From NCBI GenBank assembly GCA_028287925.1, contig JAQBOS010000645.1, positions 1 through 32,582 of the forward strand: 32,582 nucleotides of DNA. The letters are read 5' to 3'. This DNA comes from Mucilaginibacter sp. (GTDB lineage: Bacteria; Bacteroidota; Bacteroidia; Sphingobacteriales; Sphingobacteriaceae). Under the pieces are notes generated by a model. The model did no database searches. It was not told the DNA's origin and worked only from the letters and a program-made list of their open reading frames with translations. The translations under genes and the position numbers were made by a program. Shown here piece after piece: positions 9,165-18,295 of this stretch. Position 1 is the stretch's first letter, and every line of letters starts with the position of its first letter.

Positions 9165-10754
9165 ATGAAAAAATTAAAAAATATAAAAAGTGCGATCACG
9201 CTTAGCGCAATTGCCCTGCTTTCCTTCGCTACTTCTTGCAGGAAGGATATGAACGGCCTTAATCAGGACCTTAAACAAATACCACAGCCGTTGCTGAGCA
9301 TTGATGGTAAAGAAGCAAGTATTTTACTGCCCGGCATGATGACCAATATCGAATCCCCAACAAATTATATTTACCAGGGCCAGCAGGATTTGGGCCAGGA
9401 TGAATATGCAGGTTATACTGCTGTGCCTTCGGTGTTTTTGGGTAACGTAAACAACTTTACTTACAGCTTTGTAAGCGACTGGGTTGATTATTGCTGGGAT
9501 ACCCCGCAGCAAAATATACTGAACACCTGGCTGCAGTGGAAATTAAAGGGATTTGATACAAAATATCCCGATCTGTATGGAATAGCCTTAATTTGTAAAG
9601 TATTTGGCGCCAGCAGGGCAGCAGATACGTTTGGCCCTATTCCTTACAGTAAAATAGGGACAACGGCAAATGTTCCGTTTGATACTGTGCAGGATGCATA
9701 CAACGCATTTTTCGCTGATCTTGACCAAGCAATTGCCGCTTTGTCTGCTATTGAAGATAAAGATCCGAATGCTTACAAGCTTCGTTTCCAGGCGTTTGAT
9801 AACAGTCTCTTTAAAGGGGATTATGCCAAGTGGATCAGGGCCGCCAACACGCTGAAATTGCGTTTGGCTATCCGGATCTCAAATATTGATGCTGCTAAAT
9901 CAAAAACAGAAGCAGAATCTGCAGTTAGTAATAAATATGGCGTTCTGGAAGCTGCCGATGGCGGGTTCTTTATGAATGTATCCGGCGAAAATCCTATTGA
10001 TGAGATCGTAACTTCATGGGGCGATATGCGTTTAGGCGCCCCTGTTGGTTCAATATTAGGCGGCTTAAAAGACCCAAGGCTTGCTAAAATGGCTTTACCT
10101 GCTGATGATCCTGCTCTTAACGGCCAGGTTGAAGGTATAAGAACAGGCATCCCGCTTACTACCGGTACCTATAGCAACTTTTCAAAGCTTGCAACCTCAT
10201 TTGGCGCGCCGCTAAAAATTATGAGTGTGGCCGAAAGTTTCTTTCTGCGTTCAGAGGGTGTGCTTAGGGGCTGGAATATGGGCGGAGGCTCGGCCCAGAG
10301 CTTTTACGAAGATGGCGTTAAAGCATCGTTCAGTGAATATGGTGCAGGTGGGGTAGATGCTTATCTTGCAGATGCTACCTCAACTCCTGCTGCTTACGTT
10401 GATCCTAAAAACGCAGCTAACAATGCGCCGCCGCTTTCAAACATCACCGTTAAATGGAATGATGGCGACCCAATGGCCAGGAAACTGGAACGCATTATTA
10501 CACAAAAATGGATAGCCATATACCCAGAAGGTTACGAAGGTTGGGCTGAATTTAGAAGAACCGGTTACCCGCACCAATATCCTATAACAAAGAATGATAG
10601 CCAGGGCAAAGTAGCAAATGGCGACTTTGTAAAACGGATGCCGTATTCGGCAACGTTTACCAACGCATCAAAAGCACAGGTTGATGCCGCCGTGGCCAAA
10701 GAGTTTGGCGGCGATGACAGCCCCGGCAAACGCTTGTGGTGGGATATAAATTAA
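9165..10754 (+). CDS. SusD/RagB family nutrient-binding outer membrane lipoprotein (SusD-like variant)
   Basis: Lipoprotein signal (LLSFATSCRKD); SusD-like blocks (YPDLYGIALICKVFGASRAADTFGPIPYS, EGYEGWAEFRRTGYP); directly downstream of SusC. Confidence 0.93.
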   Translation: MKKLKNIKSAITLSAIALLSFATSCRKDMNGLNQDLKQIPQPLLSIDGKEASILLPGMMTNIESPTNYIYQGQQDLGQDEYAGYTAVPSVFLGNVNNFTYSFVSDWVDYCWDTPQQNILNTWLQWKLKGFDTKYPDLYGIALICKVFGASRAADTFGPIPYSKIGTTANVPFDTVQDAYNAFFADLDQAIAALSAIEDKDPNAYKLRFQAFDNSLFKGDYAKWIRAANTLKLRLAIRISNIDAAKSKTEAESAVSNKYGVLEAADGGFFMNVSGENPIDEIVTSWGDMRLGAPVGSILGGLKDPRLAKMALPADDPALNGQVEGIRTGIPLTTGTYSNFSKLATSFGAPLKIMSVAESFFLRSEGVLRGWNMGGGSAQSFYEDGVKASFSEYGAGGVDAYLADATSTPAAYVDPKNAANNAPPLSNITVKWNDGDPMARKLERIITQKWIAIYPEGYEGWAEFRRTGYPHQYPITKNDSQGKVANGDFVKRMPYSATFTNASKAQVDAAVAKEFGGDDSPGKRLWWDIN

Positions 10755-10793
10755 GATAATAGATTGATTGGTTAATTAAGTAAAGTTGGAAAT

Positions 10794-10830
10794 CCCTCTC
10801 ATCGGAAACGGTGAGGGGGTATTTTTTTAT
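10794..10830 (+). terminator. Intrinsic terminator after SusC/SusD pair
   Basis: ccctctca-tcggaaacgg-tgaggggg stem-loop followed by tatttttttat. Confidence 0.8.
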
Positions 10831-10905
10831 AAGGGTCTGTTTGTTGGTAGATTGACTGTTTTTTATTTGATAAAAGCGATTATTTGGAGAATTTGAAACA
10901 GTTTG

Positions 10906-10925
10906 AATAATAACGCGTTATTATT
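10906..10925. repeat. Perfect 20-bp palindrome AATAATAACGCGTTATTATT
   Basis: Direct read; outer CAGT/ACTG also pair with 3-nt asymmetry. Lies about 117 bp upstream of the CheB/CheR kinase start. Confidence 0.85.
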
Positions 10926-11041
10926 ACTGTAAGGCATACGTTTATTTCATAGTCATCCTTTATTAAAATGTTATACCTTTAGCTTTGTTCAGATAGCTAA
11001 TCTTATCCCATCTGCTCTGTCATGTCTATAATTCATCCATT

Positions 11042-14000
11042 ATGTCTTTACATGGTTCCGTCCTTCCCGATAATGTCAATTCAGAAAAGCAATTCCCTGT
11101 GGTCGGGATCGGTGCATCAGCAGGGGGCATAGAGGCATTTAAACTTTTTTTGAAGTCGATACCTGAAAAATCAGGCATGGCTTACGTATTTGTTCAGCAC
11201 CTGCATCCGGAATATGATAGCTATTTGCCCGAAATTTTTCAAAAATCTACCAAAATTCCGGTTAGTTTAATAGAAGATAATATACACTTAGAACCCAATC
11301 ATATCTATGTTATTCCTCCCGGTAATATCCTTACAGCTACAGATGGGGTACTAAAACTCGATCCGTTAAAAAATAAAAAAGTTAAAACTATTGATGTTTT
11401 CTTTTCGTCACTGGCCATTGTTCATCAAAGCTTTGCTATTGGCGTGGTATTGTCTGGTGCATTAAATGACGGTACGCTTGGCCTGCAGGTAATTAAATCA
11501 CACGGGGGATTAACATTTGCCCAGAGTGAGGATTCGGCTATTTTTGACAGCATGCCCAAAAGCGCTATCAGGTCGGGAGCTGTTGATTTTATTTTGCCTG
11601 CCGGTCAGATCATCGAAAAGCTAATCTCTATTAATCAGCCATTTCGCACAAATTATACAAAATCAGAGATCAAACAAAACGAGCCGGAACAGGATGAAGA
11701 AGTTTTCAGGCAGCTGCTTACCGTATTGCGCATCAGGCGGGGGGTTGATTTTACCAACTATAAACAAAGTACTATTAAACGGCGCATTATTAGGCGAATG
11801 GCCCTTAGTAAATTTGAAAAACCCAAAGATTATTTAATTTTTTTACGGGAAAATAAAAGCGAGCAGGATGCATTATATAATGATATGCTGATATCAGTAA
11901 CTGATTTTTTCAGAGATCCGAAAAGCTTTGAAATGTTATGCACCTCTATATTTCCCGGGCTTTTGCTTCACAAAACCGCTACTGAACCACTCCGGATCTG
12001 GGTGGCGGGTTGTGCTACCGGCGAAGAGGCCTATTCAATGGCTATTTGTCTGCAGGAGTATTTAGGCGACAAAGTATCGGCCCGAAAGATCCAAATCTTT
12101 GCTACGGATGTATCTGAAATGGCCATTTCGAGGGCAAGGACGGGTATTTACCGCCAAACGGAGCTTGAAGGCCTTTCCTCGTTCCAGGTACAGCAATTTT
12201 TTAACAAGGTGGATGGCAGTTACCAGGTAAATAAATCAATAAGGGATATGTGTGTGTTTGCGCACCATAATTTGCTAAAGGATCCTCCTTTTTCAAAAAT
12301 AGATTTGGTGAGCTGCCGCAATGTAATGATATACCTGGAGCCGGTGCTTCAAAAAAGAGCATTAAATACCTTTCATTACGCACTGAATGAAAAGGGTTAT
12401 TTAATGATGGGAAAATCAGAAACCATCGGGTCGAGCACTGACCTGTTTTTGCCTGTTGATAAGAATCAGAAGCTCTACCAGTCAAAAGGCCCGCATGGAA
12501 AATTCAGGAATGTAACATCTGAAAGGAGTGAGCAAACATTAAAAGATATTGACCAGGTAAACGCTGACAATGGCGGGGAAAGGGACATCAATAAAATTGC
12601 AGATGCCTTATTATTATCAAAATATACACCAGCGGGTGTTATGGTTAACCAGGCGTTTGATATTATTCAATTTCGCGGTAAAACAGATGCCTGGCTCGCG
12701 GTTTCGCCAGGTAAACCAAGCTTCAATGTGTTGAAAATGGCCCGCGAAGGCCTTTCATTCGAGATCAGGAACTTACTGCACATGGCTAAAACCAGGCAAG
12801 CTGCGGTTCGTAAAGAGGGCATTTCATTTAAGGTAGATGAGGGGCAGCAGCAGTATGTTAATATTGAGGTGGTGCAATTGTCAGACAACGAAGAGGCTTA
12901 TTATTTAATACTTTTCCAAAACAGCATTCTTTCAGGAACTTCATTTTTAGCTGAAAATGGGGCATCGTCTCTGCATCCGCAGGAAAATGTAAATGCCTGG
13001 GCACAACGGATTGAGCAACTGGAAAAAGAGCTGAGCCAAAGCCGCGAGGATATGCGGTCGATAACTGAAATGCAGGAAGCAGCCAATGAAGAGCTGCAAA
13101 GCGCCAATGAAGAGCTGTTATCCGGCAGCGAGGAACTGCGCAGCCTGAACGAAGAACTGGAAACCTCGACAGAGGAGCTGCAAAGCACCAACGAGGAAAT
13201 AACTATTGTAAATAATGAGCTCCTTGACAGAAACGATCAGCTGAATAATTCCAGAAGATATACCGAGGAGATCTTTAATACTATCCATGACCCGTTGGTT
13301 ATTTTGGATAAAGAACTTATAGTATTACGCGCAACTGATGGATTTTACAATATGTTCAGGGTAAATGAAGAGGATACCGAAGGACAATTTGTATATGACC
13401 TGGGCAATAAACAATGGAACATCCCCGCATTGCGGCACCTGTTAGAAGATATATTACCAGAACAGGGCTTTTTTAAGGCTTTTGAAGTTGACCATGTTTT
13501 TAAAACCATTGGCCGCAGGATAATGCAATTAACCGCAAGGCAATTTGATACCTATACCAATGAAAAATTGACCCTGCTGGCCATACATGACATAACGGAC
13601 AAACGAAAAGTAGAGGAAGGGCTTGCCGAAGCTGAACGTTTACTGGCTGAGAGTAAGGAGAGGCTGCATTTTGCCATTGAATCTGCCGGGATAGGAGCAT
13701 GGGATTTTAACCCGATAACCAGGGAATTGATTTGGGATAACCGGAACAAAGAGTTATTTGGCCTTGCACCGGCAGATGAAATTGATTTTGATGCTTTTTT
13801 AAAGCTTATTCACCCTGATGACCGTGATGCTACCGCTGATGCCATAAGTAAGGCATTGAAAGGCATAAATGACGGTGAGTTTAACATTGAATACCGTTCT
13901 ATTGGTAAAAATGATCAGAAGCTGCGATGGATAAAATCAAAAGGGAAAGCTTATTTTGATAAAGATAAAAAGCCCACCCGTTTTATCGGTACTGTTTTAG

Positions 14001-14710
14001 ATGTTTCAATTGAAAAGGAACTGGAGCAAACAACATTGGGCTTGCTGCGAAAGAAGGATGAATTTATAAGCATAGCCAGTCACGAGCTAAAAACTCCGAT
14101 CACAACCCTTAGAGCATCATTGCAATTACTGGACAGGATGAAAAATAACCCGTCGCCAATGCTGCCCAAATTTTTGGACCAGGCCAGCAGGAGCGTGGAA
14201 AGGATAACCCGCCTTATTGATGAGCTGCTGAATGTTAACAGCATGAAAGAGGGCCAGTTAAGATTAAATAAACACTCATTTCCCATTGCAGATCTGCTAA
14301 AGGAATGCTGCAGCCATGTAAGGGCGATAGGTAAATATGACCTGATTATACAGGGTGATGAAACCCTGCTGGTAAATGCCGATGAAGACAGGGTTGACCA
14401 GGTAGTGGTTAACCTGGTGAACAACGCTGTTAAATATGCGCCGGACGGCAAAAATATTTATTTGATTATTGAGAAGGAAGGTAATGCAGTTAAGGTCTCC
14501 GTAAAAGATTCCGGTCCGGGCATCCCGAAGGATAAGATCCCTCATTTATTTGACCGTTATTACCGGGCAGATTATAATGGCGGCCAATATTCAGGAATGG
14601 GGTTAGGCCTTTATATCTGCTCTGAGATCATTAAACGGCATGGCGGAACCATTGGTGTTGATAGTAAAATAGGAGAGGGGGCAACATTTTGGTTTACGTT
14701 GCCGTTGTAA
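11042..14710 (+). CDS. CheB methylesterase-CheR methyltransferase-coiled coil-PAS-PAS-histidine kinase fusion protein
   Basis: CheB: VVGIGASAGGIEAF, FVQHLHPEYDSYLPEI, VLSGALNDGTLGLQVIKSHGGLTFAQ. CheR: LRIWVAGCATGEEAYSMAICLQEYL, LVSCRNVMIYL. Coiled coil ELQSANEELLSGSEELRSLNEELETSTEELQSTNEE. HisKA FISIASHELKTPITTLRASLQLL. HATPase VNLVNNAVKYAPDG, KDSGPGIPKDKIPHLFDRYYR, GMGLGLYICSEIIKRHGG. Confidence 0.95.
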   Translation: MSLHGSVLPDNVNSEKQFPVVGIGASAGGIEAFKLFLKSIPEKSGMAYVFVQHLHPEYDSYLPEIFQKSTKIPVSLIEDNIHLEPNHIYVIPPGNILTATDGVLKLDPLKNKKVKTIDVFFSSLAIVHQSFAIGVVLSGALNDGTLGLQVIKSHGGLTFAQSEDSAIFDSMPKSAIRSGAVDFILPAGQIIEKLISINQPFRTNYTKSEIKQNEPEQDEEVFRQLLTVLRIRRGVDFTNYKQSTIKRRIIRRMALSKFEKPKDYLIFLRENKSEQDALYNDMLISVTDFFRDPKSFEMLCTSIFPGLLLHKTATEPLRIWVAGCATGEEAYSMAICLQEYLGDKVSARKIQIFATDVSEMAISRARTGIYRQTELEGLSSFQVQQFFNKVDGSYQVNKSIRDMCVFAHHNLLKDPPFSKIDLVSCRNVMIYLEPVLQKRALNTFHYALNEKGYLMMGKSETIGSSTDLFLPVDKNQKLYQSKGPHGKFRNVTSERSEQTLKDIDQVNADNGGERDINKIADALLLSKYTPAGVMVNQAFDIIQFRGKTDAWLAVSPGKPSFNVLKMAREGLSFEIRNLLHMAKTRQAAVRKEGISFKVDEGQQQYVNIEVVQLSDNEEAYYLILFQNSILSGTSFLAENGASSLHPQENVNAWAQRIEQLEKELSQSREDMRSITEMQEAANEELQSANEELLSGSEELRSLNEELETSTEELQSTNEEITIVNNELLDRNDQLNNSRRYTEEIFNTIHDPLVILDKELIVLRATDGFYNMFRVNEEDTEGQFVYDLGNKQWNIPALRHLLEDILPEQGFFKAFEVDHVFKTIGRRIMQLTARQFDTYTNEKLTLLAIHDITDKRKVEEGLAEAERLLAESKERLHFAIESAGIGAWDFNPITRELIWDNRNKELFGLAPADEIDFDAFLKLIHPDDRDATADAISKALKGINDGEFNIEYRSIGKNDQKLRWIKSKGKAYFDKDKKPTRFIGTVLDVSIEKELEQTTLGLLRKKDEFISIASHELKTPITTLRASLQLLDRMKNNPSPMLPKFLDQASRSVERITRLIDELLNVNSMKEGQLRLNKHSFPIADLLKECCSHVRAIGKYDLIIQGDETLLVNADEDRVDQVVVNLVNNAVKYAPDGKNIYLIIEKEGNAVKVSVKDSGPGIPKDKIPHLFDRYYRADYNGGQYSGMGLGLYICSEIIKRHGGTIGVDSKIGEGATFWFTLPL

Positions 14711-14714
14711 AATC

Positions 14715-14829
14715 CTTGTCATTGCGAGGTACGAAGCAATCGCGAACTATGTAGTTACGCCTTGCAGATTCAACACCTTTCTGCTCGCTCTGTATAGTAT
14801 GCGATTGCTTCGTACCTCGCAATGACAAG
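14715..14829. repeat. Inverted-repeat element with perfect 29-bp arms, between convergent genes
   Basis: Left arm cttgtcattgcgaggtacgaagcaatcgc (14715-14743); right arm gcgattgcttcgtacctcgcaatgacaag (14801-14829), its exact reverse complement. Confidence 0.95.
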
Positions 14830-14830
14830 T

Positions 14831-17113
14831 TTATTTTTCGTTCGACATTGAATAAGGTACATCACTCTTATCAATCCCCCTTTGTTTATTGGGCGTGGCC
14901 TGCATATCAAAATTAAGATCAGCTCCTTCAAGCAATGCTTTGTGGCTTAGCCAGTTAAATTGATAAGGTTTGCCATTAACCCGCAGGCTGTTCACATATT
15001 TGTTTTCGGCGCTGTTATTGGCAGCGTTAATGATGATGGTTTTACCATTTTCTAAATTAATGGTTAGCTTTTTAAACAACGGTGCGCCTAATACATACTG
15101 ATCGCTTGCCGGTGTAACCGGGTAAAAGCCCATTGCCGAAAATACATACCAGGCCGATGTTTGCCCGTTATCTTCGTCACCACAATAACCATCGGGCGTG
15201 GCTCTATACATCCTGTTCATGGTTTCGCGGGCCCAATATTGAGTTTTCCATGGCTCACCGGCAAAATTGTACAGGTAGATCATATGCTGAATAGGCTGAT
15301 TACCATGTGCATACTGGCCCATGTCGGCTATCTGCATCTCGCGGATCTCGTGGATCACCGTACCGTAATAGCTGTCATCAAAAACGGGGGGCAGAATAAA
15401 TACCGAATCCAGTTTGGCTACAAATTGTTGTTTGCCGCCCATTAGGTTTATAAGGCCCTGGATATCATGAAAAACGCCCCAGCTGTAATGCCAGCTGTTT
15501 CCCTCGGTAAAGGCATCGCCCCATTTAAAAGGGTTGAACGGGGTTTCAAACGATCCATCTTTGTTTTTGCCACGCATTAAACCGGTTTGCTTATCGTACA
15601 GGTTCCGGTAGTTCTGGCTGCGTTTTTTATAAACATCAATTTCTGCAGCCGGGCGGCCAAGCGCCTTACCAAGCTGGTAAATAGCAAAGTCATCATAAGC
15701 ATATTCCAGGGTGCGGGCAGCATTTTCATTGATCTTTACATCATAAGGGACATAGCCAAGAGTATTATAATATTGTACACCCCTGCGACCGGCTGCATTT
15801 GGTCCCTCATTATTGGCGCCGTGTTTTAAGGCCTCATACAGGGTTTTAATATCATAACCGCGCATCCCTTTTAAATAGGCCTCGGCAACTACTGATGCTG
15901 AATTATTGCCTATCATACAATCGGCATAGCCCGGACTTGACCACTCGGGCAGCCAGCCGCCTTCTTTATAATCATTCACCAGGCCTTCCTGCATTTCTTT
16001 ATTTATAGATGGATAAACCAGATTAAGAAAGGGGTACAATGCCCTGAAGGTATCCCAAAAACCGGTGCCCGCGAAAAGGTAACCCGGCATAACCTTACCA
16101 TTAAACGGACTGTAATGGATGTTTTGCCCCCTGGCATCAACTTCATACATTTTATTAGGGAAGAAGAGCATGCGGTAAAGGCAGGAATAAAAAGTACGGG
16201 TTTGATCAATAGTGCCGCCTTCAACATTTAAACGGCTCAGTGTTTTGTTCCAGGTTGCTTTTGCTTTTTGTTCGGTTGTCGTAAAGCTGTCATTTGCAAG
16301 CTCGCGCTTTAAATTAAGCTCAGCCTGTTCAATGCTTACAAATGATGAAGCAACCCTAAGGTGAATCTGCTCGCCTTTTTTTGTTTTAAAGCTGATAACC
16401 GCGCCGGCATGGTCGCCGGTATATTCCAGTTTGCCGCCATCCGTTTGCTTATCATGCCAGGCCGATGCCAGCTCAAAGTCCTTATCGATATAAATAACAA
16501 AATAGTTTTTAAAGTTTGCCGGTACCGCCCCGCTGTTTTTGGTGCTGTAGCCAACAATCTTTCGCTCGCCGGGAATGATCTTCACGTACGATCCTTTATC
16601 AAAAGCATCAATTAAAATATGCGAGCTGTCGCTTTTAGGGAAAGTAAACCTGAAGCTGGCTGCCCGCTCCGTTGGTGTAATTTCGGTAGTAACATCATAA
16701 TCGGCTAAATAAACACTGTAATAATAGGGTTTTGCTATCTCCGCTTTATGCGAGAACCAGCTGGCGCGTTTGCCTTCGTCAAGTACCAGCTTGCCGGTTT
16801 CGGGAAAGATAGAGAACATGCCATAATCATTCATCCATGGTGATGGCTGATGTGTTTGTTTAAAGCCCAGGATCTTGTCGGCGTCATAAGTATATTGCCA
16901 GCCGTTGCCCATTTTACCGGTTTGCGGTGTCCAGAAATTCATTCCCCAGGGCAGTGCTATTGCAGGGTAAGTATTACCGTTCGAGATGGTTGGTTTTGAA
17001 GCGGTTCCCATTAACGGATTGATCAGATCGGCAGGATCTGTAACATTGCCGGCTGATTGTGCGAATATGGAAAGAGGAAAAAGTAATGCAGCTAATAAAG
17101 TAACTTTTTTCAT
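14831..17113 (-). CDS. GH92 family glycosyl hydrolase (alpha-mannosidase family)
   Basis: GH92-like blocks: NTYPAIALPWGMNFWTPQTG, GFKQTHQPSPWMNDYGMFSIFP, GTGFWDTFRALYPFLNLVYP, GGWLPEWSSPGYADCMIGNNSASVVAEAYLKG, EGNSWHYSWGVFHDIQGLINLMGG, GNQPIQHMIYLYNFAGEPWKTQYWARETMNRMY, GYCGDEDNGQTSAWYVFSAMGFYPVTP. Confidence 0.96.
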   Translation of the reverse strand: MKKVTLLAALLFPLSIFAQSAGNVTDPADLINPLMGTASKPTISNGNTYPAIALPWGMNFWTPQTGKMGNGWQYTYDADKILGFKQTHQPSPWMNDYGMFSIFPETGKLVLDEGKRASWFSHKAEIAKPYYYSVYLADYDVTTEITPTERAASFRFTFPKSDSSHILIDAFDKGSYVKIIPGERKIVGYSTKNSGAVPANFKNYFVIYIDKDFELASAWHDKQTDGGKLEYTGDHAGAVISFKTKKGEQIHLRVASSFVSIEQAELNLKRELANDSFTTTEQKAKATWNKTLSRLNVEGGTIDQTRTFYSCLYRMLFFPNKMYEVDARGQNIHYSPFNGKVMPGYLFAGTGFWDTFRALYPFLNLVYPSINKEMQEGLVNDYKEGGWLPEWSSPGYADCMIGNNSASVVAEAYLKGMRGYDIKTLYEALKHGANNEGPNAAGRRGVQYYNTLGYVPYDVKINENAARTLEYAYDDFAIYQLGKALGRPAAEIDVYKKRSQNYRNLYDKQTGLMRGKNKDGSFETPFNPFKWGDAFTEGNSWHYSWGVFHDIQGLINLMGGKQQFVAKLDSVFILPPVFDDSYYGTVIHEIREMQIADMGQYAHGNQPIQHMIYLYNFAGEPWKTQYWARETMNRMYRATPDGYCGDEDNGQTSAWYVFSAMGFYPVTPASDQYVLGAPLFKKLTINLENGKTIIINAANNSAENKYVNSLRVNGKPYQFNWLSHKALLEGADLNFDMQATPNKQRGIDKSDVPYSMSNEK

Positions 17114-17160
17114 GTAGTACTGTGTTCTTAATAAGAGGGCCTGGGTTGTATGTTAAAGGA

Positions 17161-18168
17161 TTAAATTTTCTTGTAATAGATCAGCTCCCCGGCTTCGCCG
17201 CTTGCTGAACCTTGCGAGGGAATAAATTGGGTCATAACTATTGCCGGCTGACCGCCAACGGTTAACATAGTGAGGGTGGGATTTGCAAATGCAGCACTGC
17301 CGCCATCGGTATGAATATTTAATTTATCAGCATTGCCGGTTTGGTAATCATACAGGTAGCATCGCCAGGTTCCAAAATCGCCCTTAGTGCCCTGGCCTTC
17401 AATCACACCAAAATTATAGGTTTGGAAATTCAGGTAGCCGTCACGGTCGCCAATGTTGCCTTTAACGCCCCAGTATAAAATGGCATTATCAATTTGTGTT
17501 TGCGCGCCTGCACTCCATGACGTCCAGTTGGTGGTACCGCGTGCCTGGCGGTCAACGTCACAATTGCTCCAGTAATGAAAGCCAACATCAACCGAGGTGC
17601 TGCTTGCCGAATAAATATTGGGTGTGCCCTCCGCACAGGTTGAAAGCGTATGCGGGGCTTCGTATGTTTTAGCAACTGCACCGTTTTTCAGGTCAGTCCA
17701 GCTGTTAAAATAACTGAATTTAAGGTGATTGTTTGGCTCCTGTTCCCATACCATAACAAATCCACCGGTGGCGGTAGCCGCAATGGTAGGTTGTGAGGCA
17801 CCGCCGGTAACGCTCCCGGCAAGCTCCCTGATCCATGTCCAGTGAAGCAGGTCTGTTGAGGATGCTACGTTTGTTTTAAATGTATCGGCTATCATGGTAT
17901 GGTACACACCAATATAGCCGCCCGAGGGGTTTGCAATTATTTTAAGGCAATCCATAGTTTTGCCCGTATTGTCTTTAGCTGCATAAACTTTACCATCAGC
18001 AGTAGTTACATTTTCAAGATATCCTCTCAGGATGGCTCTTGGCCCATCAGACGGCGGGGCAGAAGGCAGCTGCTGTTTCGTGTTTACATTAACCGTATTG
18101 CTTTTTTGGCATGAAATAAATAGCAGCAGGATTGCTATGCTATTGATAATAAATGTGCGCTTTCCCAT
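17161..18168 (-). CDS. Secreted lipoprotein, probable beta-propeller (sialidase/GH43-like fold), function unassigned
   Basis: Lipobox LLLFISCQKS; propeller-like repeats (ASSTDLLHWTWIREL, KFSYFNSWTDLKNG, GFHYWSNCDVDRQARGTTNWTSW, GDRDGYLNFQTYNFG). No family assigned with certainty. Confidence 0.6.
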   Translation of the reverse strand: MGKRTFIINSIAILLLFISCQKSNTVNVNTKQQLPSAPPSDGPRAILRGYLENVTTADGKVYAAKDNTGKTMDCLKIIANPSGGYIGVYHTMIADTFKTNVASSTDLLHWTWIRELAGSVTGGASQPTIAATATGGFVMVWEQEPNNHLKFSYFNSWTDLKNGAVAKTYEAPHTLSTCAEGTPNIYSASSTSVDVGFHYWSNCDVDRQARGTTNWTSWSAGAQTQIDNAILYWGVKGNIGDRDGYLNFQTYNFGVIEGQGTKGDFGTWRCYLYDYQTGNADKLNIHTDGGSAAFANPTLTMLTVGGQPAIVMTQFIPSQGSASGEAGELIYYKKI

Positions 18169-18231
18169 AACTCTTCCTGGTTAATTTATTAACTCAATTT
18201 GATTAGTACATTATAGGAAACCCTGGCCTTC

Positions 18232-18268
18232 AAAAAACTCCCGCGCACAATTGCCTGTGCACGGAAGT
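18232..18268 (-). terminator. Intrinsic terminator between GH-like gene and propeller gene
   Basis: Minus strand: ACTTCCGTGCAC-AGGCAATT-GTGCGCGGGAGT-TTTTT; 12-bp stem with two G.U pairs, then a T-tract. Confidence 0.85.
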
Positions 18269-18295
18269 AACCAACCTTTCCTCAAAAAAGCTCTT

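Noticed and set aside
12901-13191. Serine-rich 96-aa minus-strand ORF
   Set aside because: Reverse-strand reading of the EEL heptad-repeat coding DNA (gag/ctg codons become Ser/Leu). Artefact.
14080-14451. 123-aa minus-strand ORF antisense to the kinase domain
   Set aside because: Overlaps highly conserved HisKA/HATPase coding sequence; no domain.
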